DNA of 64,000 nt from Leifsonia sp. NPDC080035. GTDB taxonomy: Bacteria > Actinomycetota > Actinomycetes > Actinomycetales > Microbacteriaceae. The notes under the pieces are model-generated. The model had not been told where the DNA came from, did not search any database, and was given only the letters and a program-made list of their open reading frames with translations. The position numbers and the translations under genes were made by a program. Within the stretch, counting starts at the first letter, position 1, and the number at the start of each line of letters is the position of its first letter. Positions 43,023 through 51,469 of the stretch are shown piece by piece. The stretch lies in NCBI RefSeq assembly GCF_040050925.1, contig NZ_CP157390.1:2666001-2730000 (forward strand). Direction: 5' to 3'.

Positions 43023-43364
43023 ATGGACGACTGGATCGAACACCGCCGCGGCGACGGCGAGCGCCTGGGCTGGATGCGGCAGGAGGGCGAGCTGTTCGTC
43101 CCCGTCGACCTGCTCGGACGCGACCTGAGCGGACCTGTGGACTGGCTGGCGGCGGAGGAGCTGCTGGAGGAGACGGGGATCGGCTACCTCGCCGGCATCT
43201 TCGAGCTGAGGATGGAGGACGGCAGCTGGCTGCGGGTGCGGCTGGCGGAGGTGTCGCCGACGCGCATCGTGGCGAAGAAGGACGACTTCGGCGCCGTCGG
43301 CATCCCGCAGGTCTTCTTCACGCTCCCGTTCCCCATGCCGGAGAGCCTCCGCCCCGCCGCCTGA
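43023..43364 (+). CDS. Hypothetical protein, 113 residues
   Basis: A small soluble protein, acidic in the first half, with an alternating-hydrophobic beta-rich pattern (GIFELRMEDGSWLRVRLAEV then RIVAKKDD). It lacks signal peptide and membrane segments. I recognise no domain. It is divergent from the DUF2252 gene, likely read from a leaderless transcript, and is followed by a large inverted repeat. Codon use matches its neighbours, which supports a real gene. Confidence 0.65.
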   Translation: MDDWIEHRRGDGERLGWMRQEGELFVPVDLLGRDLSGPVDWLAAEELLEETGIGYLAGIFELRMEDGSWLRVRLAEVSPTRIVAKKDDFGAVGIPQVFFTLPFPMPESLRPAA

Positions 43365-43392
43365 CGCCGCCCCGCACAGGCGTCGCCCGGCC

Positions 43393-43453
43393 GCCGAGCA
43401 CAGGGAAAGTGCTGCGATTCCGCCGAAACCGCGACACTTTCCCTGTGCTCGGC
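43393..43453. repeat. Perfect 19-bp inverted repeat
   Basis: GCCGAGCACAGGGAAAGTG (43393-43411) and its exact complement (43435-43453) are separated by 23 bases. It lies 29 bp after the hypothetical gene and upstream of GH15; it could be a terminator or a small mobile palindrome. Confidence 0.7.
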
Positions 43454-43586
43454 AGCCTTCGCGTGGCGAGCCGGCGGCGAGCGTCGGCGAGCGGGGGTGG
43501 GCGGAGGACGGGGCTGGTGCGGCGTCGGAGCGCGGCGTTAGCATCCGGCTATCGCGGCCCGGACGTGGCGCGCGGAGGAGGTTCCC

Positions 43587-45407
43587 GTGGCCGACGCACC
43601 CTTCCCGGACATCGCCGATCACGGCATCATCGGCGACCTGCAGTCGGTCGCCCTGGTCGCCACCGACGGCGCCATCGACTGGTTCTGCGCGCCCCGGTTC
43701 GATTCGCCTTCGCTGTTCGCGGCGCTGCTGGACCGTGAGAAGGGCGGCTACTTCCGCATCCACGCGCTCGGCGACGGCGTGCGGATCAAGCAGATGTACT
43801 TCCCGCAGACCGCCGTGCTGATCACGCGGTTCATGTCGTCGGAGGGCGTCGGCGAGGTGATCGACTTCATGCCGATCGCCGACGAGCCGAAGGTGGCGAC
43901 GCAGAACCGGGTGATCATGCGCGGGGTGCGGGTGGTGCGCGGGACGCTGCGGTTCCGCCTGGAGTGCCGGCCCCGGTTCGACTACGGCCGCAGCGAGCAC
44001 ACCGCGACCGCCTCCGAGCACGGCGTCCTCTTCCGCGACGGGACGCTGACCGCTGCGCTGCACGGCGTCGGCCCTGATGCGCTCGACGGTACCGACGTCG
44101 ACACCGAGTTCCGGCTGCAGGAAGGCGACCTGCGGCTGTTCGCCTTCGAGACGGCGCCGCGCGGCGAGCCGCGGGATCTCGGTCGCAACCGTGGCAACCG
44201 GCGCTTCCGGGAGACCGTCGCCTTCTGGCGGGACTGGCTCTCCCGGAGCAGCTACTCGGGGCGCTGGCGCGCGTCCGTCGAACGCTCGGCGATGGTCCTC
44301 AAGCTGTTGCAATATGCACCGTCCGGCGCGCTGGTGGCTGCGCCAACGGCCGCGCTCCCCGAGCAGCTCGGCGGCGTGCGGAACTGGGACTACCGGTACA
44401 CGTGGATCCGCGACGCATCCTTCTCCGTCTACTCGCTGATCGCGCTCGGCTACGAGGAGGAGGCGATCTCCTTCTCGCTGTGGGTGGCCGACCGGGTCGC
44501 CGAGCAGGTGGGCGACGCATCCGGCCCGCTGAAGATCATGTACCGGATCGACGGTTCCTCCGACCTCGAGGAGCTGACCCTGGACGACTTCGAGGGCTAT
44601 GCGGGCTCGCGTCCGGTGCGGATCGGCAACGGGGCGGCGGACCAGCTGCAGCTCGACATCTACGGCGAGGCGATCGATGCGCTGTTCACCGCGGACGGGT
44701 TCCGCGCGATCGGGCACCCCGGCTGGACGAAGCTCGTTGGCATCCTCGACTGGCTCGCCGACAACTGGGACCAGCCCGACGAGGGCGTCTGGGAGACGCG
44801 CGGCGGCCGGAAGGACTTCACCTACGGCCGGATCATGTGCTGGGTCGCGTTCGACCGGGCGATCTCGCTGGCCAGGAAGCGCGGCCGCCCCGCCCCGCTG
44901 GAACGCTGGATCGCCGCCAGGGACGCGATCTACGAGCAGGTCTTCACCCAGTGCTGGAACCCCGAGCGCAAGGCGTTCACCCAGTATCCCGGCACCGACG
45001 TCGTGGACGCGATCACCCTGCTGATGCCGCTGGTGGGGATGATCTCGCCGAACGACCCGATGTGGCTCTCGACGCTCGACGCCATCGGCGAGGAGCTCGT
45101 CGCCGACAGCCTGGTCTACCGCTACAACCCCTCGGCGTCGCCCGACGGCCTGCCGGGGGCGGAGGGCACCTTCTCGCTCTGCTCCTTCTTCTACGTGAGT
45201 GCGCTCACCGACGCGGGCAGGCTCGACGAGGCGCAGTACGCCTTCGAGAAGATGCTCACCTACGGCAATCACGTCGGCCTCTACTCCGAGGAGATCGACC
45301 AGAGCGGCCTCCAGCTCGGCAACTTCCCGCAGGCGTTCACCCACCTGGCCCTGATCCGGGCGGCGATCGCCCTGGACGCGGCCCTCACCTCCCGAGGAGC
45401 ACGATGA
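43587..45407 (+). CDS. GH15 family glycoside hydrolase (trehalase/glucoamylase-like)
   Basis: A 606-residue protein: an N-terminal beta-sandwich domain (DHGIIGDLQSVALV, DGAIDWFCAPRFDSP) and a C-terminal (alpha/alpha)6 barrel with WDYRYTWIRDASFSVYSL, the general acid region and the late LYSEEIDQ. Actinobacterial GH15 proteins of this type include trehalases and glucan glucohydrolases. No signal peptide, so cytoplasmic. GTG start with AGGAGG six bases ahead. Its stop overlaps the ATG of the ATPase gene by four bases (ATGA), an unusual partnership. Confidence 0.9.
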   Translation: MADAPFPDIADHGIIGDLQSVALVATDGAIDWFCAPRFDSPSLFAALLDREKGGYFRIHALGDGVRIKQMYFPQTAVLITRFMSSEGVGEVIDFMPIADEPKVATQNRVIMRGVRVVRGTLRFRLECRPRFDYGRSEHTATASEHGVLFRDGTLTAALHGVGPDALDGTDVDTEFRLQEGDLRLFAFETAPRGEPRDLGRNRGNRRFRETVAFWRDWLSRSSYSGRWRASVERSAMVLKLLQYAPSGALVAAPTAALPEQLGGVRNWDYRYTWIRDASFSVYSLIALGYEEEAISFSLWVADRVAEQVGDASGPLKIMYRIDGSSDLEELTLDDFEGYAGSRPVRIGNGAADQLQLDIYGEAIDALFTADGFRAIGHPGWTKLVGILDWLADNWDQPDEGVWETRGGRKDFTYGRIMCWVAFDRAISLARKRGRPAPLERWIAARDAIYEQVFTQCWNPERKAFTQYPGTDVVDAITLLMPLVGMISPNDPMWLSTLDAIGEELVADSLVYRYNPSASPDGLPGAEGTFSLCSFFYVSALTDAGRLDEAQYAFEKMLTYGNHVGLYSEEIDQSGLQLGNFPQAFTHLALIRAAIALDAALTSRGAR

Positions 45408-46489
45408 TCCCGCTGACCATCGGAACCAGCGCCGACGCGCCCGACCGCCCCGCCGTCATCGACGGCTCGCGCTTCAACAGGCACACCTTCTGGTGCGGGC
45501 AGAGCGGGTCGGGCAAGACGTACGCGCTCGGTGTGGTGCTGGAGCAGCTGCTGCTGGAGACGACGCTCCCGGTCGCGGTGATCGACCCGAACGCGGACTT
45601 CGCACGGCTCCACCGCGTCCGCGACGAGGTGGAGCCTGAGCTGCGCGAGCGGTTCGGCGGCCTGGACATCCGGGTGTTCCACTCGAGCACCCGCGAGGAA
45701 CCGCAGCTGCACACGCGCTACGTCGACCTGAGCGTGCGCTCGCAGGCGGCGGTCGGCCGGCTGGATCCGATCGCCGACGAGGAGGAGTACAACGCCCTGC
45801 TGCACCTGGACAAGGCGCCGGAGCACTACGAACGCGGCCGGTTCCTGGACGGCCTGATGGCGTCGGACGACCCGGCGCGGAGGCGGCTCGGAATGCGCAT
45901 CGACAACCTGGAGATCCTGGACTGGCCGCTCTGGGCGTTCGGCGGCGCCTCGGCGGTCGACACCATCGACGAGCGCCCGCGGGTCACGGTGCTCGACGTC
46001 GGCGGCTTCGCCCATCCCGCCGAACCGCAGGCCGCGGCGCTGTGCGTTCTGGAGCACCTGTGGGATCGGCGGATGGACAGGAACCCGATCCTCATCGTCA
46101 TCGACGAGGCGCACAACTTCTGCCCGCCGTCTCCCCGCAACAGCGTGGAGGCGCAGCTGACCGAGCAGCTCATCCAGATCGCGGCGGAGGGCCGCAAGTT
46201 CGGGCTCTGGCTGTTCCTCTCCACGCAGCGGCCGACCAAGATCCACCCGAACGTGCTCTCCCAGTGCGACAACCTCGGGCTGATGCGCATGAACTCGCCG
46301 CGCGACCTCGTCGAGATCGGGAACGTGTTCGGGTTCGTCCCACAGCACCTGCTGGAGCAGTCACCCGCATTCCGCAAGGGCGAGGCGCTGTTCGCGGGAG
46401 CGTTCTCGGAGGAGCCGCAGCTGGTGCGCGTCGGACGCCGGCTGACCGTGGAGGGCGGCAGCGACCTGTCGGTGGAGGCGATGGCATGA
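45404..46489 (+). CDS. HerA-like (DUF87) ATPase
   Basis: A 361-residue P-loop ATPase of the HerA/FtsK superfamily. Walker A GQSGSGKT is at residues 32-39, the Walker B region is ILIVIDEAHN, and the sensor LFLSTQRPTKIHPNVLSQC is followed by the arginine finger region. HerA proteins drive DNA or peptide movement, often with a nuclease or membrane partner. It overlaps GH15 before and a membrane protein after, each by four bases, so the three are one operon. No NurA nuclease or Sir2 gene is adjacent. Its role is unknown. Confidence 0.85.
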   Translation: MIPLTIGTSADAPDRPAVIDGSRFNRHTFWCGQSGSGKTYALGVVLEQLLLETTLPVAVIDPNADFARLHRVRDEVEPELRERFGGLDIRVFHSSTREEPQLHTRYVDLSVRSQAAVGRLDPIADEEEYNALLHLDKAPEHYERGRFLDGLMASDDPARRRLGMRIDNLEILDWPLWAFGGASAVDTIDERPRVTVLDVGGFAHPAEPQAAALCVLEHLWDRRMDRNPILIVIDEAHNFCPPSPRNSVEAQLTEQLIQIAAEGRKFGLWLFLSTQRPTKIHPNVLSQCDNLGLMRMNSPRDLVEIGNVFGFVPQHLLEQSPAFRKGEALFAGAFSEEPQLVRVGRRLTVEGGSDLSVEAMA

Positions 46490-47025
46490 GCCCCGGCGGG
46501 GGCAGCGAGGGCCAGCAGGTCCGGCTGCACCGGGCGTTCTGGCGGCACTGGGGGACGCCGGCCGCCATCTACGGCACGATCGTCTATGCCAGCGTGGTCG
46601 CCGCCGCCTCGATCGAGAACGAGGACCACGAGTCGGCGGTGCAGGTGCTCGTCTTCAGCGTGGTGAGCATCGTCGTGTTCTGGCTCGCCCACGTCTACTC
46701 GACGGCGCTGGGCTTCCACGGCGACGCGGACCGGCTCGGCGACAGGATGCGCGACTCGCTGCGGCACGCCCTCCGCGAGTCCAGCGGGATGCTGGAGGCG
46801 GCCATCGTGCCGAGCGTCCCGCTGCTGCTGGCGGCGCTGCACGTGCTGCCCGTGAACCTCGGCGTCACCCTGGCGCTCTGGCTGACCGTCCTGATGCTGG
46901 CGCTGCTCGGCTACCTCGTCTTCCTGGTCCGAGGCCGACCGGTCGCGGTCTGCCTCGCGGGGGCGGTGATCACCGGCCTGTTCGGCGTTGTCGTGATCCT
47001 GCTGAAGACGTCGCTGCAGCACTGA
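46486..47025 (+). CDS. Four-helix membrane protein, unknown function
   Basis: A 179-residue membrane protein. Hydrophobic segments are at about residues 26-44, 50-70, 105-145 (two) and 150-175. A cytosolic amphipathic loop (GDADRLGDRMRDSLRHALRE) links the second and third. The ATG overlaps the ATPase stop by four bases (ATGA), so it is translated with the ATPase and may anchor it. I recognise no family. Confidence 0.75.
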   Translation: MSPGGGSEGQQVRLHRAFWRHWGTPAAIYGTIVYASVVAAASIENEDHESAVQVLVFSVVSIVVFWLAHVYSTALGFHGDADRLGDRMRDSLRHALRESSGMLEAAIVPSVPLLLAALHVLPVNLGVTLALWLTVLMLALLGYLVFLVRGRPVAVCLAGAVITGLFGVVVILLKTSLQH

Positions 47026-47063
47026 GCCGCTCGCTGCGCGGCGCACACCGATCGTCTGCATCT

Positions 47064-47128
47064 GCAACGATTTGCCCCAAATCGTGGTTCTGCCGCGCTC
47101 AAGGCCGCGATTTGGCGCAAATCGTCGT
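47064..47128. repeat. Two-hairpin intergenic repeat, copy B
   Basis: ACGATTTG-CCC-CAAATCGT (47067-47085) and CGATTTG-GCG-CAAATCG (47108-47124) are perfect palindromes 40 bp apart, the same spacing and core as copy A at 26118-26180. It separates the membrane-protein gene from the convergent GAP-family gene. Confidence 0.7.
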
Positions 47129-47169
47129 CAGGACACCTCGAGGATCGGCGGCAGAGGCGGCGCAGGGGC

Positions 47170-47841
47170 TCAGAAGCTCGCGATGCCCTTGCCGATCAGG
47201 ACGACGCCGAACACCAGGAGCAGCACCGCCATGACCGCCGCGTTGTTGTGGACGAGCCAGCGGCGCAGGGAGTCGAGGGGCCCGCGCATCCGGTCGGCCG
47301 CGAGCAGGTAGCCGATCACGGGGATCGCGACCGAGCAGGCCGCGATCACCACGAACACCACGATGACGACGGTCGCGGCGCCGGCCGAGAGGCCGGCGGT
47401 GCCGATCGCGACTCCGGCGCCGGCCGCGAGCAGCAGGTTCTTGGGGTTGACCGCGGCCAGGATGAACGCGAGCACGAAGCCGCGCCCCGCGGTCATCGAG
47501 TCGATCGCGTCCATCCATTTCGGCAGCTTCTCCGCCTCGCCCGGTCGCGGCCGGCTCCGCCACTGCCGCAGGGCAAGCAGGAGGAGGAGCGCGCCGAGCA
47601 CGATCTTGATCGTGCCCGCGATCGGCTTGGACGCGTCAGGGTCGTTCTCCGGCAGCAGCCCCGAGAGCAGTGTGAAGACCACCACCGCCACGATGATGCC
47701 GACCAGCCAGCCGAGCAGGAACCCGACGCTCGTCCCGCGCGCCCGTGGCGACAGCAGCATCAGGATCGCCGCGATGATCGGCACCGGGCTGATCGCGATC
47801 CCGAGCGCCAAGGGCAGCGTTTCCCCGATCGCACTCCCCAT
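47170..47841 (-). CDS. GAP-family (sulfolipid-addressing-like) membrane protein
   Basis: A 223-residue polytopic protein with six predicted membrane segments, beginning PLALGIAISPVPIIAAILML. The ISPVPI, GWLVGI and AVNPKNLLLA blocks are signatures of the GAP family of LysE-like transporters that includes mycobacterial Sap proteins moving surface lipids. It follows the AI-2E gene by six bases on the same strand and is the last gene of that transport operon. Cargo is unknown. Confidence 0.85.
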   Translation of the reverse strand: MGSAIGETLPLALGIAISPVPIIAAILMLLSPRARGTSVGFLLGWLVGIIVAVVVFTLLSGLLPENDPDASKPIAGTIKIVLGALLLLLALRQWRSRPRPGEAEKLPKWMDAIDSMTAGRGFVLAFILAAVNPKNLLLAAGAGVAIGTAGLSAGAATVVIVVFVVIAACSVAIPVIGYLLAADRMRGPLDSLRRWLVHNNAAVMAVLLLVFGVVLIGKGIASF

Positions 47842-47847
47842 GCTTGT

Positions 47848-49053
47848 CTATCCCTTCCGTCCGGCCTGCTTCTGCGTCTTCGTCTCCAGCCGCTGCGCCT
47901 TCGCGGCGGCGGTCTCCTCTTTCATCAGTTCCCGCGTCTCCTGCAAGTCGCCGATCGCCGCCCGCCAGATCCGCGCGCGCGGGTCGGAGTCGACGAGCAC
48001 GGCGCGGGCGAGCAGCGTGAGGGGAACGGCGAGGATGGCGCCGATCGGCCCGAGCACGACCGCCCAGAACAGCACGGAGAAGAAGGTGAGCGTCTGGCTC
48101 AGCGACACCGCGTTGCCGACCACCTTCGGCTGCACGATGGACTGCACGACGGCGTTGATGATCCCGTAGATGACGATGATCGCGATCACCGTGCCCCAGC
48201 CGCCGGTCAGGTAGCCGAACACGAGCGGTGGCACCAGGGCGATGAAGTAGCCGACGTTCGGGATGAACGAGCAGAGGAACGCGAGGATCGCCCACAGCAG
48301 GGCGGCCGGCACCCCCAGCACCCACAGTGCGAGACCGTTGATCACACCCTGAACGATGCCGAGCAGCGTGGTGACCACCATGTACCGGCGGACGCTGTGC
48401 GCGAAGCCGCCCATCGCGTAGACGAGGTTGGGCTTGGTCGGCTGCAGCTGCCGCAGGAGCGTCGGGGTGTAGGCCGCGTCCGCCGGCATCAGGATGAGCA
48501 TGGTCAGCACGATCACACCGAACGCGACGAAGCCGAAGGCGCCGCCGAGCAGCCCGGTGAAGAAGTTCACCAGTTTGGTGGGGTCGAAGCCGGAGGCGAC
48601 AGACTGCACCTCCTGCTGGCTGACGCCGATGCTGTGCAGCCACGCCGCGAACTGGTCGCCGAACTGATCGAGCTGGTCCTTGTACTGGGGCAGCATCGCA
48701 ACGAACTGTGCGAGCGCGACGATCAGCAGCCCGGCGAACGCGGCGAGCAGTGCGAACGTCGTGAGGGCGACCGCCCCGGTCGCGATTCCGGCCGGCGTCC
48801 CGTGCCGGGTGAGCCAGACGCGCACCGGCTGCGCGCAGATCGTGAGCACCAGCGCGAGGAGGGAGGGCGCGAGGATGTTGCCGATCGCGTGCATCCCGAC
48901 CGCGACGACCGTGCCCGCGGCGAGCCCGAGCAGGATCCGCACCGCGCGTCCGGACGCCTCTGCCGCCTGCTGGTCGGGGTCCGGCCCCTCAGGCGGCGGC
49001 GCCTCTGGCGCCCGGGGACGACGGTGGAAGGGCCACCAGCCCCGCTCAGCCAC
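47848..49053 (-). CDS. AI-2E family transporter
   Basis: A 401-residue membrane protein of the AI-2E/PerM family, with seven to eight predicted helices. The first pair is ILLGLAAGTVVAVGMHAIGN, and the family block LNGLALWVLGVPAALLWAILAFLCSFIPNVGYFIA is present. Members export the AI-2 signal or exchange sodium and protons. A variable cytosolic loop lies between about residues 145 and 200; the C-terminus is basic. It overlaps the upstream SulP gene by eight bases, so SulP, AI-2E and GAP form one transcript. Confidence 0.9.
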   Translation of the reverse strand: MAERGWWPFHRRPRAPEAPPPEGPDPDQQAAEASGRAVRILLGLAAGTVVAVGMHAIGNILAPSLLALVLTICAQPVRVWLTRHGTPAGIATGAVALTTFALLAAFAGLLIVALAQFVAMLPQYKDQLDQFGDQFAAWLHSIGVSQQEVQSVASGFDPTKLVNFFTGLLGGAFGFVAFGVIVLTMLILMPADAAYTPTLLRQLQPTKPNLVYAMGGFAHSVRRYMVVTTLLGIVQGVINGLALWVLGVPAALLWAILAFLCSFIPNVGYFIALVPPLVFGYLTGGWGTVIAIIVIYGIINAVVQSIVQPKVVGNAVSLSQTLTFFSVLFWAVVLGPIGAILAVPLTLLARAVLVDSDPRARIWRAAIGDLQETRELMKEETAAAKAQRLETKTQKQAGRKG

Positions 49054-50770
49054 GGGGTTCCCCCGCGGCGTCGGTCCGGAGCGCCATGATGGCCTCCCTG
49101 TTCGTGTCGAAGAAGCGCACCCCGTGCAGCAGCCCGAGGTGCTCGAGTCGGTCGCGGATGCCCGGGCGCACGCGGCTGAGCGCGAGGTCGGTGCCGCGGC
49201 CGGAGAGCGAGGCCTGGACGGCCTCCCACGATTCGGCGCCGGTCACGTCGACGTCGGTCACCGCCTCCATGTCGAGGACGACGTGACGGGCTCCCGCCTC
49301 CCGCGCGGCACGTTCGACGGCCTGCTCGAACACCGTGGAGTTGGCGAAGAACAGCGGCGCGGCCAGGCGGACGACGACGACCCCGGGCACGGTCGGCTCG
49401 CCGACGGGCGCGGCGGCGAGCAGCGAGTGCTCCGGGTCGCCGTCTGCGGCGAGCGTGTCGATGGGCGGATTCGCGGCGCGACGGGTCACGTTGACGACGG
49501 CGAGCACGAACGCGATCAGGATGCCTGCGATCGGGCCGATCAGCAGGGCCCCGAGGAAGCAGACGGCGCCGATCACGAACTCGAAGCGGTCGAGGCGCCA
49601 GAGCCGGACGAAGTCGGGGATGCCGAGCAGCGGCACCACGGCGACGGCGACGATCGCGCCGATCGCGGGGGAGGGGATGTGCTCGAGCAGCGCCGTGCCG
49701 AAGATCAGCAGCAGCAGCGTCCCGAGCGCCGTGATCAGGCTGGGCAGCTGCGTGCGGGAGCCGGCCTGGTCCATCGCGGCCGTGCGCGAGGTGGACGAAC
49801 CGACCGTGAAACCGCCCGAGACGCCGGCGCCGAGGTTCGCGACGCCGAAGGCGAACAGGTCGCGGTTGGGCCGCGTCGGGTATCCCCGCTTCTCGCCGTA
49901 CGACCGCGAGACCAGCAGGCCCTCGCCCATCGTCACAACGGTGAGGGCGATGGCGGAGGGAACGAGCGCCGCCCACTGGCTCCATTCGATCACCGGCCAG
50001 GTGAGCGTCGGCGGTCCCGCCTCCACCTTTCCGAGCACGGACACCCCCGCCTTCTCGGCGGAGGACAGGACGACGACGATCGTCCCGACGATGAGCACGA
50101 TGAGCGCCCACGGCACGGCGGCGGCGATCCTGCGCCCGACGAGCAGGACAATGAGCGCGCCGGCCGAGATGAGCACCGACCACACGTTGAGACCGGGCAG
50201 TCCGGTGACGAGCCCGGTCAGCTTCTCGATGAACTCGCCACCCGAGTCGATCTTCACGCCGAGCATCTTCGCCGCCTGCGAGACCAGGATGTCGAGCGCG
50301 AGGCCGCCGACGAAGCCGACGAGGATCGGCTTGGACAGGAAGTTCGCCAGGAACCCGAGCTTGAAGAACGAGCAGGCGAGGAACATCACGCCGCAGATCA
50401 GCGCTTGCGCGAGGGCGAGCGTTATGTAGTCCTGGTGTCCCGCGACGGCGAGCCCGCCGAGCGAGGATGCGACCAGCGCGGCCGCGGCAGCGTCCGGGGA
50501 CGCGACGAGCTGGCGCGAGGAGACGGTCAGCGCGTAGAGCACCGCCGGCACGATCAGCGCGTAGAGACCGGCCGTCGCGGGGAGGCCGGCGATCTGCGCG
50601 TAGCCGATGTTCAGCGGCACGGCGATCGCGAGCAGGGTCACGCCGGCGAGGACCTCGCGGAACGCGTTCCGCGGGGTCAGCCCCGCCAGCGGGCGGAGGC
50701 GGGAAGGTCGCGGCGCCGGAGTCCTCGTGGACTCCGGCGCCGCGGCGGTCGGGTCGGTCACGTCGGTCAC
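49046..50770 (-). CDS. SulP-family anion transporter with STAS domain
   Basis: A 574-residue secondary transporter, typically sulfate or bicarbonate. The membrane domain (about residues 30-420) has the family signature AIPLNIGYAQIAGLPATAGLY-type block at about 45-65 and FGVANLGAGVSGGFTVGSSTSRTA-like motif near 310; a C-terminal STAS domain (about 445-555) includes VVLDMEAVTDVDVTGAE. It starts 14 bases after the SHOCT gene stop on the same strand. A second SulP gene lies with the arylsulfatase on the opposite strand, so sulfate uptake is the favoured reading; bicarbonate cannot be excluded. Confidence 0.9.
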   Translation of the reverse strand: MTDVTDPTAAAPESTRTPAPRPSRLRPLAGLTPRNAFREVLAGVTLLAIAVPLNIGYAQIAGLPATAGLYALIVPAVLYALTVSSRQLVASPDAAAAALVASSLGGLAVAGHQDYITLALAQALICGVMFLACSFFKLGFLANFLSKPILVGFVGGLALDILVSQAAKMLGVKIDSGGEFIEKLTGLVTGLPGLNVWSVLISAGALIVLLVGRRIAAAVPWALIVLIVGTIVVVLSSAEKAGVSVLGKVEAGPPTLTWPVIEWSQWAALVPSAIALTVVTMGEGLLVSRSYGEKRGYPTRPNRDLFAFGVANLGAGVSGGFTVGSSTSRTAAMDQAGSRTQLPSLITALGTLLLLIFGTALLEHIPSPAIGAIVAVAVVPLLGIPDFVRLWRLDRFEFVIGAVCFLGALLIGPIAGILIAFVLAVVNVTRRAANPPIDTLAADGDPEHSLLAAAPVGEPTVPGVVVVRLAAPLFFANSTVFEQAVERAAREAGARHVVLDMEAVTDVDVTGAESWEAVQASLSGRGTDLALSRVRPGIRDRLEHLGLLHGVRFFDTNREAIMALRTDAAGEPRG

Positions 50771-50783
50771 CGGACCCGGGTGG

Positions 50784-51269
50784 TCAGACCGTCGGCGCGG
50801 CCGGCGGCGGTGTGGTGGGTGCGGCGGGCGCGGCCCCCGGTGCGGGAGCGGCCGGTGCGGCGTGGGCGCCGGCGGCGGTGGCCTGACGGCCGAGCGCGAC
50901 GCTCTTCAGGTGGGCGAACTCCTCCGGCGTGATCGTCCCGGCGTCGAGCAGTGCCTTCGCCTTGGCGATTTCGTCCGCAGGGCTCGAGGAGGCGACTTCC
51001 CTGATGTACTGGTCGGTCGCCTGCTGCACCTGACGGGCTTCCTTCTGGCTGCGCTCCGCCATCCCCGGTCCGCGTGCGATCAGGTAGACCAGCGCGGTGA
51101 GGAACGGCACGAAGATCAGGAAGATGATCCACAGCGCCTTCCACCAGCCGTTCAGCTTGTGGTCGCGGAACAGGTCGCTGATGATCGCGAACAGTGCGAA
51201 CAGGTAGGCGATGAACGCGAAGCTCCAGAAGAAGAGCCAGATGATGTTCCAGAAGTTGTTCCAGTCCAT
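50784..51269 (-). CDS. SHOCT-domain membrane protein
   Basis: A 161-residue protein with two N-terminal hydrophobic segments (about residues 8-30 and 42-65) of the phospholipase D nuclease N-terminal type, a charged middle and a SHOCT motif (ADEIAKAKALLDAGTITPEEF) at about residues 97-118, then an alanine/proline-rich tail. The ATG at 51269 has a GGAGGAGGGG site ahead; the longer open frame starts in the opposite promoter. It is first in the minus-strand transport operon. Such proteins are common, their function unproven. Confidence 0.85.
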   Translation of the reverse strand: MDWNNFWNIIWLFFWSFAFIAYLFALFAIISDLFRDHKLNGWWKALWIIFLIFVPFLTALVYLIARGPGMAERSQKEARQVQQATDQYIREVASSSPADEIAKAKALLDAGTITPEEFAHLKSVALGRQATAAGAHAAPAAPAPGAAPAAPTTPPPAAPTV

Positions 51270-51339
51270 GTGTGTTACCCCTCCTCCCGGCTCGGTCCGA
51301 GCCTGGGTGTGCGCTGAGAGTAGCGCCGCCGCGCGAAGT

Positions 51340-51347
51340 GCGTCTAG
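51340..51347 (-). promoter_or_regulatory. CTAGACGC motif, minus strand
   Basis: On the minus strand CTAGACGC lies 71 bp upstream of the SHOCT gene start, mirrored by a plus-strand copy at 51401-51408 ahead of the arylsulfatase. Confidence 0.35.
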
Positions 51348-51387
51348 AGGGCTGTTTCGGCGAGAGCGAGCCGCCGCGGTGACGGCC

Positions 51388-51420
51388 GCGGCTGCCCGGG
51401 CTAGACGCGCGAGCAGCCGC
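51388..51420. repeat. 8-bp inverted repeat flanking the CTAGACGC motif
   Basis: GCGGCTGC (51388-51395) and GCAGCCGC (51413-51420) flank the plus-strand CTAGACGC. It could be an operator or leader hairpin of the arylsulfatase. Confidence 0.4.
51401..51408 (+). promoter_or_regulatory. CTAGACGC upstream motif (arylsulfatase)
   Basis: CTAGACGC lies 69 bp before the arylsulfatase GTG, the same distance range as the copy ahead of the alkylsulfatase (63 bp). Confidence 0.4.
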
Positions 51421-51469
51421 CCCGTTACGGTGGCCGCACATTCGTATCCGCGAGCGGAGGGACGGCGCT

